NCBI GenBank assembly: GCA_907163375.1
Contig: CAJQUW010004573.1
Location: forward strand, 1-64,000
Length of the DNA: 64,000 nucleotides
Origin: Prostheceraeus crozeri
Lineage: Eukaryota; Platyhelminthes; Polycladida; Euryleptidae
Direction: 5' to 3'
The translations under genes were made by a program, and so were the position numbers. Every line of letters starts with the position of its first letter. Position 1 is the first letter of the stretch. The notes beneath the pieces are model-generated. The model ran no database searches. It had not been told where the DNA came from and was given only the letters and a program-made list of their open reading frames with translations. Below are positions 44,074-54,203 of this stretch, piece after piece.

Positions 44074-45405
44074 ATGAATTCTACAAATTCCGAAAATTTA
44101 ATTAAATTAAAAATTTCAAATTTAGATCTAATGGATTATCTCTTAAAAGTACATAAAACCTCAAATTGCCAGCACACCGGTCAGCTGCACACCGGTCGGC
44201 TGCTCACTGGAGGTGATATACAAAAAACATTAGAAAACTTTCCTGGCTTTATTTGGAGTAAATATTCGAAAGAAAAACATCTTCCTGGTCATTCATATAC
44301 CGGTCCAGGAACTCGATTAGATATAAGACTAGATGAGAATAATAATCCAAAACCAGGTGAAGAACCAATAAATAGAGTAGACGCCGCCGCTTATAGACAT
44401 GATTTAGCTTATCGAAATCATGACCTAAGTTCTCGACATGTAGCTGATAAGAAGATGATTCAAGAATTAGATAGTATTCAAAATCCTACATTTAGAGAAA
44501 AAATTGAAAGAATGTTTGTTAAGAAAGCTTTACAAGCTAAAATATTGCTCGGTCAGGGTATTGATCCGTCAGCAAATGAAGCGACAGCAAAGCTGTCTGA
44601 GAGCAACGCTCGAACTTACGCGTCTGAAATTCATAAAGAATACAGAAGGCCTAAATATTTATTGAAAGTAAAAGTATTTAATAAAGATGATATTTGGAGT
44701 GCTGATCTTATTCATATGCCGAATGATTCTGATTATAAATACGCATTGACCGTTATAGATTTATATACACGATACGCTTGGGTAAAGCCTTTAAAAAATA
44801 AAAGTGGTCTGTCAGTTAAATATGCGTTTGAAGAAATCTTTAAAGAAAGTAATAGAAAGCCAAAAAATTTGTTTGTTGACAAAGGGTCGGAATTTTATAA
44901 CCGAAACGTTCAGCCACTATTTGAAACTGTTTATTCAACTGAAAATGCAGGGAAGGCCGTAGTGATAGAAAGATTCAATCGGACGTTAAAAAATAAATTA
45001 TTCAAGAAATTTACTGAGCAAAGAAATCAGAAATGGTTGAAGATATTACCAGGAGTTGTAGAAGAGTATAACAATAAGATTCATTCAGGTATTGAAGAAA
45101 CCCCAAAGAATGCTTCTGACGACCCTGATTTGATAAGAAAAAAAATATTCGAGAATAATTATTCAAATGAGAGTAATCCGAATTTGCAGAAACTTAAGCC
45201 GAAATTTAAAATTGGAGATAGAGTTAGAATATTTAAGTATAAGAATAAATTTGAAAAGGGCTTCGTCGGATACTGGACTGAAGAAATATTTGAAGTTTGT
45301 AAAATAAATCAAACTTATCCGATCACTTACGAAATCAAAGATCTAGATGATGAAGATATCAGAGGCCGATTTTATCAAAATGAATTACAACGAAGCGAGC
45401 TTTAA
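44074..45405 (+). CDS. PLA2-integrase fusion protein of the Polinton
   Basis: One 443-codon frame starting MNSTNSENL in a TCTTTAAAAATG context. The N-terminal part (about residues 58-130) has SYTGPGTRLD (Ca-binding loop YxGPG) and AAAYRHDLAYRNHD (catalytic HDxxY), the signature of the phospholipase A2 domain of parvovirus VP1, which breaches the endosomal membrane. The C-terminal part (from about 205) is a retroviral-type integrase: WSADLIHM (first Asp, about 211), LFVDKGSEFY (second Asp, about 269), VIERFNRTLKNK (Glu, about 299), then a C-terminal SH3/chromo-like block (KFKIGDRVRIFK). In Polintons the integrase inserts the element with a 6-bp duplication. Having both domains in one frame is unusual. 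Confidence 0.75.
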   Translation: MNSTNSENLIKLKISNLDLMDYLLKVHKTSNCQHTGQLHTGRLLTGGDIQKTLENFPGFIWSKYSKEKHLPGHSYTGPGTRLDIRLDENNNPKPGEEPINRVDAAAYRHDLAYRNHDLSSRHVADKKMIQELDSIQNPTFREKIERMFVKKALQAKILLGQGIDPSANEATAKLSESNARTYASEIHKEYRRPKYLLKVKVFNKDDIWSADLIHMPNDSDYKYALTVIDLYTRYAWVKPLKNKSGLSVKYAFEEIFKESNRKPKNLFVDKGSEFYNRNVQPLFETVYSTENAGKAVVIERFNRTLKNKLFKKFTEQRNQKWLKILPGVVEEYNNKIHSGIEETPKNASDDPDLIRKKIFENNYSNESNPNLQKLKPKFKIGDRVRIFKYKNKFEKGFVGYWTEEIFEVCKINQTYPITYEIKDLDDEDIRGRFYQNELQRSEL

Positions 45406-45477
45406 CCTTTAGGTGGCGCTGTAGCTAGCTAGCTTCGCTTGATTTTTAATTATCATTATTATTATTTATTATTGGAA

Positions 45478-46204
45478 CTAACGTTTCGGGAATGAAATTC
45501 CCTTGTTCAATTCTAACATAATATCAAGAAATGGTACTCCTTTTTGTAATTTAAATAAAACATAAAGACATAATTGACCGCAATAAGTAGTTCCTGGTTT
45601 TTGAATTTGAAATGTATTATAAGTTCCATTGCCAAGTAATTTTTTGACTTCGTTTGTTGGAGGCAATCCATAAGAGTCGAAATAGTAATTATCTCGATTT
45701 TTATTAAAGATACCTGCAGACCAATGTACTCCTTTTTCATCTGTTGTGTGAAGATTTGTTATGAAATTTATAGTTATTGTTGGCTTATTTTTGATCAATT
45801 GTAATTCGACTCTCATTAGAACATGAAAATTCTTTATTCCTAATTGATTTGCAATTTTCTTTAGATCAAAATTTGTAGTTGTTTGTAGGTGGAAGTCCAT
45901 AAGAGTCGAACCAATAGTTTTCAGCCTCAAGGCGGTCAAAATAGTAATTATCTCCATTTTTATTTCTTTGTCCCGCTGACCAATGTACACCTTTTTGATC
46001 TGACGTATGAAGATTTGTTATGAAATTCAAAGGAATCGGTTTATTAGCAGAGTTAGTGCTACGCACATCTTTAATCAATTGTAATTCGTCTCTCATCAAT
46101 ATGTGAAAATTCTTTATTCCCAATTGATTAGCAATTTTCTTTAGATCAAAATTTGTAGTTGTTTGTTTGCCGTATTGTTTTAAGAAGTCTCTAATGTTGC
46201 TCAT
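45478..46204 (-). pseudogene. Polinton adenain-like cysteine protease region
   Basis: Minus-strand coding remains with the adenovirus-protease pattern: KGVHWSAGIF (catalytic His), NYYFDSYGLPP (Asp) and PGTTYCGQLCLYVLFKL (catalytic Cys), preceded by an N-terminal region beginning MSNIRDFLKQYGK in a CATTTAAAATG context. In Polintons this enzyme matures virion proteins. The region looks broken. It lies tail-to-tail with the PLA2-integrase gene. Confidence 0.75.
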
Positions 46205-46768
46205 TTTAAATGAAATAAAATGTCTTGTTTAACAATGTTCCATTTTATTTTTATGAACTCCCATTAAGAGGATATTGTTTGTTTTATCTGTATTAAGACA
46301 ATAGCAACATCTGTTACCACATTTCTCAAACCGCATGATTGTTTGAGGCGATCATACGGGTTGTACATTCATAACATAGCGTTAATAACATAAAAGCAAT
46401 CTATTAATTCATTCTCTGCTTTGAGGGAATATTCTGTTGTTATAGCAATCATTCAATACAATATCGCAGTATCGATAGTCGAGACCGACTGTCGAACCAA
46501 AACCAGAACTTTTCTGGTTTTGGTTTCCGATCTGGCTCGCATTTTGGTCGATGAAATGATTTACAATGCGGTGCAATTTCCCCATTGTCATTCAAGTACA
46601 TTTAATCATAGCCGTCATGTCATACCCGTATGTTGTCAAGCAAACTTCATTCACCTACAATGCCGCTTTGCTTAGATCACCATTCATAATTTTCACTTAC
46701 TATTTAAACACACACACAATTCATAAAACGTGACGCATTACAATCTTAGTTTAAATTTTATCGTCACA

Positions 46769-47323
46769 ATGGTTGGATCTACTGAAAGATCTGTTCGATT
46801 GGAGACAAAGCGGAGAAGAATTCAGAAGTTAACAAGGGAAATCATACATCTGCAAGCACGAAGTAAAATATTCTTACACTTGGATATGAGAAGAATTTTT
46901 GAATATATCGGAGACTCGCACATCAATTATACAATTGATAAGAAAATATTAAACTTAATTGAACAACGGCAGACAGTAATATTTTATTTGAATAGAACCT
47001 TATCACAAGAACGGGACGACCAAATTATTGAACAATCAACAATATCATCGAACAACATCGATACAACAGGGCCGCCAACTTGTAGAACAATCTCAACAAA
47101 ATATTCGATCTATGTCAAATATGCAGCCTATTTAAGAAATTCAATCTATGTCAAATATGCAGCCTATTCAAGAAATTCAATCTATGTCAAATATTCAACA
47201 ATTACAACATTTAGTATAGCAATACCTAACAGATTAACAAATAATGATACATTAAAATGTTTAAAATCTGGAATTGATGATGAAAGAAATGCCTTGAAAA
47301 AAAACAACACCAATAATATCTGA
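46769..47323 (+). CDS. Unassigned Polinton protein with a repeated segment
   Basis: 185 codons starting MVGSTERSVRLETKRRRIQK: a basic N-terminus, a helical middle (about residues 20-95) and three near-identical 33-nt tandem units (about 47,107-47,205; SIYVKYAAY repeats). No family recognised. The region between the protease and PolB (46,205-47,460) has no other gene; 46,497-46,523 is a hairpin (CCAAAACCAGAA, then TTCTGGTTTTGG). Confidence 0.35.
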   Translation: MVGSTERSVRLETKRRRIQKLTREIIHLQARSKIFLHLDMRRIFEYIGDSHINYTIDKKILNLIEQRQTVIFYLNRTLSQERDDQIIEQSTISSNNIDTTGPPTCRTISTKYSIYVKYAAYLRNSIYVKYAAYSRNSIYVKYSTITTFSIAIPNRLTNNDTLKCLKSGIDDERNALKKNNTNNI

Positions 47324-47459
47324 TGCCAAATCTACATTAGCTGGCGCAAAACAAACAAACAATTTGAAGATAAAAACCTTCATATAAACTCTGTGAGTGC
47401 TATAATTAATTAATTATATTTTTTGTTGTAATAAGTTTTTGGATGTAATTAAAACATTA

Positions 47460-50400
47460 TTATTCCCACGTGTCATCATCATCACTTAAATTACTCTCAC
47501 TGACGATTGTTTGAAATATTTCAGCTTGAATATCTTCTCCGTTATAAGGTAACATAATTTCATTTTCATCAGGTGCTTGACGTTTAAGAATATTTATTTC
47601 ACCAGAAAATTTTTTTTCTTCAGTGTTACTATTTTTATCAGGAATACTAATACCATTTTCTAAAGATCCTTTCCATGGTTTCATAGCAGTTGTTGTTAAT
47701 TTTTACCATAGTATAATTGTATATAATCTTCTACTTTTACTTTATTTTGTGAATATCCTTTAAATGTTTTCTTTTCACTAAGTCTCCCTTGTTCATCTAC
47801 AGTAATACAATATTTTATTTTAGGGGCAATAAACATTGCACATATAATTCCGCCATTCCCATAATCATTTTTCCCCTGACACAATTCCCCACCAACATAT
47901 CCAGCAGCATCAAATTTATTGAAGAGCTCATTAGAAATGTATATTGAATCAGTGTTTTTTACAATCAATGGAAAGCCACAATTAAATGTGGCATCTTCTG
48001 TTTCAATATCATAAACATATTGTGGTTTATGATTTAAATATGTTACAGTGGTAACATTTTTGGTAATATTATTTTTAACTTGACACGCAGTAAAACACAA
48101 TGGTTTATCTTGTCTTTCGTTTGCTACCAAATTAATACCTAGAGATGATGCCAAATTGTATAAACCACTAAAGCTTTCTTTATTTTTCTGTGTAAAACAA
48201 ATAGTTGCATATTTACTTGTAAAAAAAGATTTCTTGCTCCCATCTGCTGCATAAAATCCAACAAAGAACCAATATCTAATATTATATTCAGCATTTAGAA
48301 CATACCAAGGAACACGTTTTTCTCTAAACTGATTATAATAATGTTCACTAAAGTATATAGCATATTGTTTTGGATTTTGAAAATTAAGTTTGTATACACT
48401 AGATGATCTCATTGTATCATATATTTTACAATCATTGTTATAAACTTCATTAATATATGTTTGTAATTTAATTAAGAAGTTAAGGTCTTGGTTATATAAA
48501 GCACAACAATATCTGACTCCCGATTCATAATTATAGATTCCAGCAGAGCCATCTCCTAAAAAGAACCCTTCTATAAATGCTTGCTTACATCTTAAATTAG
48601 GTGGATCATTAACATAAATATCACTTACAATTTGTTTCAATGTGATTGTATTGTCGTGTAAAAATAATTTATTATGTAGTAAATTTGTTCCTATATTTAA
48701 TTCTTGTGGCTTTATTTCATTACCTGTTTCATCTAACAATGAATGATCTTCAGTAACATCTACTATTCCCATTTTTGTTCTTATTCGATAAATACGTTTA
48801 TCTGTAAGATGTCTAATAATTTTTTTTACTTTACTCCATCCATTATGAGTATAAATTTCTAAATTATCAACAAATGAAATTTCTTTCATATCACCATTAA
48901 TTTCAAACGGATTAATTTTATAGTTGTTTACAATACTATCTATTCTAGAAATAAATAATAAATTATTCTTTCTCAATATTACAGGCGTGTCAGCTGTTAC
49001 TGAATCTGTATAATGAATGTATTTTTCGTTAAAACCATTAATTTCTAAAATAAAGTTATTCATGATTCTTCTAGAGTGAGAAAGAATGAAAAAACCTAAG
49101 TGTGATGGCATGAATGACGTCTTCCCATCTTTTACAATATTAGTTTTAAGAAATTCATCATCTTCCCTTTCTACTTTCGCTAAATATTGTTCATCATTTA
49201 ATTTTTCATAATCTTTTACTTCTTGAGTGAAATTTTTTCTCAATGTATTCTCATTCCATAAATGATATTTAGTGGTTATATCTTTTTGCACAGTTTTGCC
49301 ATATAGTGAATTCATCAATAATTTAATTAACTCATCACCTACAGTATTTCCTTCTGTTTTATATCTTCTTCTCAAATTAAAAAGTTTTTCAATATAATTT
49401 CGAAATGGTGAAACTTGATAATTTTTTCATAAATTATACCATCAGTAATATGTAAGATTTTTCCCCCACATCTAACAATTTCTTGTAGGTCTACAGAAGT
49501 TAATACATCATAACATATACCATTTCTAAACCTGATTACTTTTACATGAGAATTATTATTTCGATTTTTAACTTTATCTTTTATAGGAACTGGTTGATAA
49601 AACATATCATTGGGATATTGAAACACAACAGAGAATATTCCAGTTTTAGGTCTAAATGTTTGAGTATTAGATTTATATACTATTTCTCGTTCTTCTTCTT
49701 GGCGAAATTTTCTAGCTGATTCAGCTTTAGGATATTCTGAATTTTCATCATACATAGCTGATGGATATAAAGATGTTGCATCAAAAGCCATTAGAAATTC
49801 ATTTTTTGTTCAAGTAGTTGATTTGAAATTTTCTTACAAATTTCAGTTTTATCTCCTAAATCTCGATACTGTTTCATTAAATCTATTAAATTACTTCCAA
49901 GGGACAAAGTCCCCCCAGCGTAGCGATCAGGGGACAAAGCCCCCCCCAGCGTAGCGACCAGGTAAATACTGTTTTAATATTGGTAACAAGATGCTACAAA
50001 ATGGCGATATGTATTTTCTTATATTTCCTGAAACTCTTCCGCCTTTAACAGATTTTCTAATATAATTTCTAGCCCATAAATCTATATTAGAATGAATATT
50101 TATATTGTCTTTTTGTACGCTTTTCATCCAACCGTTAAATGTCAAATTAGTAGTTATATCTTCACCAACTAAATCTCGCATAACATTATTATATTTGTAG
50201 ATACAAAAAGCTAAAGAAAGAATATCGTTAACTAAATATGGTCTCCATTCATTTTCTTTTTCTTTATAATTTTCATGTGTTATGTCTCTAATTTCATAAT
50301 TTAATTTACACACATTCGTAGGAATTATAAAATTTTCACACCATTTAGAAAGACTTGTTTTTACCTGTTGATAACTACATTTCATTATAATAGTTTGAAG

Positions 50401-52023
50401 TGCTAATTTACCTGAAGGTGAATCTTTTTTCATATTGTTTTTAAATCTAAAAGATTTTTGAATGTATCTACTAACACATTCAGTTGTATAAGGATTTTGT
50501 AATGAAGCAGTCAATATTCCTCTTGAAGTTTTAAGAGGTGGTTTAGATAATTTAAAATTAGCTTTTATCGGAAAATAGGAATCAAAACCTGATGAATTGT
50601 GAGCTATTAAAGTTACTCTCGAATAATTAAATTTTCCAAGAGTTTTAAAAAATTGATGGATCGGACATACGTCCTCTGGGTTTCCCCCGATCGGACATTC
50701 ATCATCCTCAGTTCTCGTAAATATTTTCACACAATTTTGAAGTTTATTAAATTCTAATTCAGTTAAATTATTATACTCATTAATCTGTTTTTTAAGCTTT
50801 TTAATTTCATCTTTTGATCGTTTAATTTTAATCATATCACTTAACAAACGTGTTTCTAATTCTTTCAATCTTTGTTTCGGTAAGCAACATATAAATTTAT
50901 TAAAATTAATAGCTCCTACAGCATAAGGAATAGGATGAGCTGTTGAACAGTTAGGATCAGGAAAAGTTTCGAGATCCCAAATATATGTTGAACTATAGTC
51001 AATTTTTTTCTTTGTTATGATTTTATATGGACGCGTTGTTAGATTTTCATCAGTAACTGTTTTATATATGGGTTTGAAATTATTTTCAATTTCTCTAATA
51101 GTTTTTAATTTGTGATATTTATTAATTAAACAATAGTGACCAATTGTTGAACCTTCGTGAAAATAATTGTAATAAACATAATTATGAAACGTTTCAATTC
51201 CTCTAGGATTTAAATGACGATTGGCAGGACTATAATATTGAACACATTCTCCAAAATATTTATTGAATTGAGAAAATTTGCAGTTTGACATTACTCCTGC
51301 TCTAGATGTGACTTTCTCTTTATATAAAAAATTATTAAACATTTCTTTCATCATTTCTCCTTGTTCTTCATTAAAACCTCGTAAAACATTATAACATTTA
51401 ATAAAACAAAAATCTTCAGAAGGAATATAACAATATTCACCGAAATATTCTTTGATTCTATATTTCATATTAATCCCTGCCCCTCTATGCGATCTTTGTA
51501 CTAACTTCATTCCAAAATCTTCATATTTAATATTACCTGTAAAAATCCATTCGTTAGCATCGGATTTCTCATCCAGATTCGAAAACCATATTTCAAATGA
51601 ATTTTTATTATAGAAGGTTACGTAAAAATTTTGAATTATATTTTCCTGATCTTTAACAACTTTTCCAAGTAAATTAATAATTTTACCATTTGCTAAAAGT
51701 TTCCGCATATCATTTACTACATTAATAAAAGATACATTTTCATATTTAATTTCATTTGGATTAAATAAATTACATAAATCATCACCAAGTTCATCCTTAA
51801 TTCTATCATCAAAAAAGATATCAGTAATAGGAGTTTCTAATATTTCTTTTGTTCCACTTTTCTGTTTTTTAATATTACGTCTAATACTACGCCTAGTACG
51901 TTTCTGTTTTTTAATACGTTTACTACGTTTGCTATGTTTAATTTGTGCATCAAACTCAGCAGTTTGTTTCTTGATTAATTCATCAATCCTAGACGTTTGT
52001 CCGAGAGACATTTCACGATTCAT
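47460..52023 (-). pseudogene. Polinton protein-primed DNA polymerase B region
   Basis: Minus-strand family B polymerase. From the N-terminus: a basic region (RSKRIKKQKRTRRSIRRN), a long terminal-protein-like region, then the exonuclease motifs YIWDLETFPD (Exo I), LIAHNSSGFDSYF (Exo II) and YLVNDILSLAF (Exo III), then polymerase motif A MAFDATSLYPSAM, motif B LLMNSLYGKTV, and motif C split by an intein (IHYTD ... TDSIYIS). A short tail at 47,460-47,684 reads MKPWKGSLENG and may be the end of the same region. The family replicates linear DNA from a protein primer. The region looks broken in a few places. GC-rich hairpin inserts occur near 49,900-49,960 and 50,660-50,705. Confidence 0.9.
47954..49003 (-). 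other. Intein with LAGLIDADG endonuclease inside PolB motif C
   Basis: 1,050 nt (350 codons) in frame inside the polymerase, between IHYTD and TDSIYIS, i.e. the insertion point used by pol-c-type inteins of archaeal and giant-virus polymerases. It starts SVTADTPVILR (block A, Ser as first residue), has GIVDVTEDHSLL (block B, T-x-x-H), and ends YVYDIETEDATFNCG (block F) and FPLIVKN before Thr (block G, terminal Asn). Between them are the two LAGLIDADG motifs AFIEGFFLGDGSA and WFFVGFYAADGSK of a homing endonuclease. In the family the intein excises itself from the protein and the nuclease cuts empty alleles. Confidence 0.9.
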
Positions 52024-52058
52024 ATTTTTTAAAAGAAAAAATGAATTTTTACATAGAA

Positions 52059-52380
52059 CCTCGGTTCCGTTTTTGCATATACACAGGAATATGTAATTGA
52101 TGTAATGTTTCTAATTCATGTGTTGTTAAATGTTCTTTCTTAACCAACCACCATAAATTATTATACGCCAAAAAAACTCGGAAACTTCTTAAACAAAGTG
52201 GAAAGTCTTTTGTTTTAACACACGGTTTAATACCATGTTTTTTTATAATCTGTCACGAGCGCTACGTATTTATGATGATAATAAAATCTAACTTCTTTCT
52301 TCGAATGTACAGGATTTGTAGGATGACGATAATCTTTTAAAACTGGTACATGTTCTATCTTGTAAGCATTCAACATATTT
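52059..52380 (-). other. Small unassigned Polinton coding remnant
   Basis: Between PolB and the ATPase, minus-strand translation gives short aromatic- and basic-rich stretches (MLNAYKIEHVPVLKDYRHP; WWLVKKEHLTTHELETLH). No family recognised. Confidence 0.3.
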
Positions 52381-52485
52381 TTTTTTATTTTTATTAACAA
52401 AAAATTTATAAGAAAAAATTATTCGGTCACTCCGTTCGATCACTCCCCGAAAATATTTTCTAGCGACTTTCAGTCGGGGCGAAGC

Positions 52486-53253
52486 TTAGTCAGAGAACAA
52501 ATCTTCTATAACTCTATCATGAATTTTTTTATCAATATTAATTGTAATGAAGCCATAATCTTTTGACCAAGCATTGTTACACGATTGTTTAAATTCATCT
52601 TTATTTCTTACACATAAATCTCTTAACAAATCACTTAAGTTTCTTGCATTTATTTCAAATAGTATAAATATATTTGCATTCTTTCTAATAACACTTCCGT
52701 CTAATGAATACATACTTTGTGTTAAATAAAAAACACTACAGTTATTATGTCTACCTCTTATGAAATAATTTCTCTGAACTGACTGATTTCTATCATTAAC
52801 ACAATCATCAAAAATTACACAATGTTTCATTGTTTTATCTAGTTTACTAGGATCTTGCATATTACCACTATCATCTATTAATTGTATCTTTATATGCTTA
52901 TTTTTATTGGATTCTACTAACTGATTATTTTTTGCTGCTTCTTCACACCACGAACTTATTTCTTCTTTATATTCAGATTTTTCATATTCTTTGAATAATG
53001 AAGCAATTGCTGTTTTTTTAAGATTATTTTCAAATCCATATTTTAAAAATTGATAGACGGGTTGTTCTGCTGTTGTTGTATAAATTATAAGATTGTTATA
53101 ATCCAAAAAATTTGGAGTCGTTAAAATTTTAAATCATAGATATGTTTTTCCACATCCTGATCTTCCACAAATAACTGACAAAACTTTATTAGATAAATTT
53201 GGATGATGATTAAATTTAAGCTTTTTTTTATTTAATGGGGGCACTTCACTCAT
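52486..53253 (-). pseudogene. Polinton packaging ATPase (FtsK/HerA, A32-like) region
   Basis: Minus-strand region starting MSEVPPLNKKK in a TTTTATTAAAAAATG context. Visible: Walker A ICGRSGCGKT, Walker B HCVIFDDC, and the downstream RGRHNNCSVFYLTQSMY block (sensor-like Gln), typical of the A32-like genome-packaging ATPases of Polintons. In the family it pumps DNA into the capsid. The region looks broken. A related fragment lies at 63,143-63,558. Confidence 0.8.
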
Positions 53254-53364
53254 TTTTTAATAAAAAAATTATTTTAATTTTAATTTTTTTTGTTTTTAAA
53301 GAAGGAAGAATAAGAAGAATAATAATAAGAAGAAAATTAAACTTCTCTATCTTCGCGTGGGAGT

Positions 53365-54012
53365 TTATACCTCCCGAACAAAAAGATCTATCATAATCTC
53401 TTCACCTCCAAAATTTATTTCTTGTCCTTTCTCATCAGTGATTCTAATGTTAATGTTGTTAATAGTTTTTCTTGTAATAGGGAAATATATTAATGTTTGT
53501 GGAATTACATTTAGTCTATAACCAATGGGTACAGTAAAAGCTGGAAAACTGAATATTAAATTTGACAATTTACCATTTATATATCCTCCTTCAATAATGT
53601 CACAATGTACAACAATTGAATTTATTTCAGTTATTTTTGGAATCTTCTCACCTAAATGATAACCTTGACTATAGGTTTGTTTATTAAATCCTAATAGCTT
53701 TGACGATGTTCTATCATGATTAAAATCAACTTGATGATTTTCGTCTAAAGTAAGAGAAAATTTATTAACTGCCGGTTCAACTGCAAAATGTAATTGTTTC
53801 TTATCTTTAAATGGTATACCTAAATATCTCTTAATTTCATTTGATATTGATTCAACTTCGTAAGAGCCAGGAAGAAAAGTTAGTATTTTCCATGTTTTGC
53901 CTTTATCAGTAGAATATCTAAATTGATCATTCACATCTTTTATAACGTTTTGAATAGTGTTAAATGTGGAGAAACTAGTCAATGCAATTTGATAATTTTT
54001 ATTTTGTTCCAA
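53365..54012 (-). pseudogene. Polinton penton-like protein, main part
   Basis: About 215 codons on the minus strand: NYQIALTSFSTFNTI near the N-terminus, KLLGFNKQTYSQGYHLGEK, then SIVVHCDIIEGGYING and LSNLIFSFP, ending with EINFGGEEIMIDLFV. This matches the single-jelly-roll penton-type protein of Polintons, which occupies capsid vertices. A LINE (54,014 to about 57,595) is inserted in this gene; a start-like segment MSSRELSSVDFDKIN (minus, around 57,740) lies on the far side. Confidence 0.6.
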
Positions 54013-54018
54013 ATGTAG

Positions 54019-54019
<1 letters not shown>

Positions 54020-54061
<42 letters not shown>
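54020..54061. repeat. (GA)n microsatellite at the LINE-C 3' tail
   Basis: About 20 GA dinucleotides directly following the LINE-C 3' end on the minus strand as (CT)n. Confidence 0.9.
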
Positions 54062-54064
<3 letters not shown>

Positions 54065-54203
54065 CTTTATTACCCATATAACAAACAAGTATATGTGGTT
54101 TACAATCGTAATGACGTCATCGTACAATTCAAGACAGTCATCGCCAGACATTTTAATACTAAACATCGTCAAAACATACTCAGAAGCGATCATACTCTCC
54201 GTG

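Noticed and set aside
47954-49003. A group I or spliceosomal intron in PolB instead of an intein
   Set aside because: The insert is open throughout, shows protein-level Hint blocks and LAGLIDADG motifs, and has no GT-AG borders at the insertion point.
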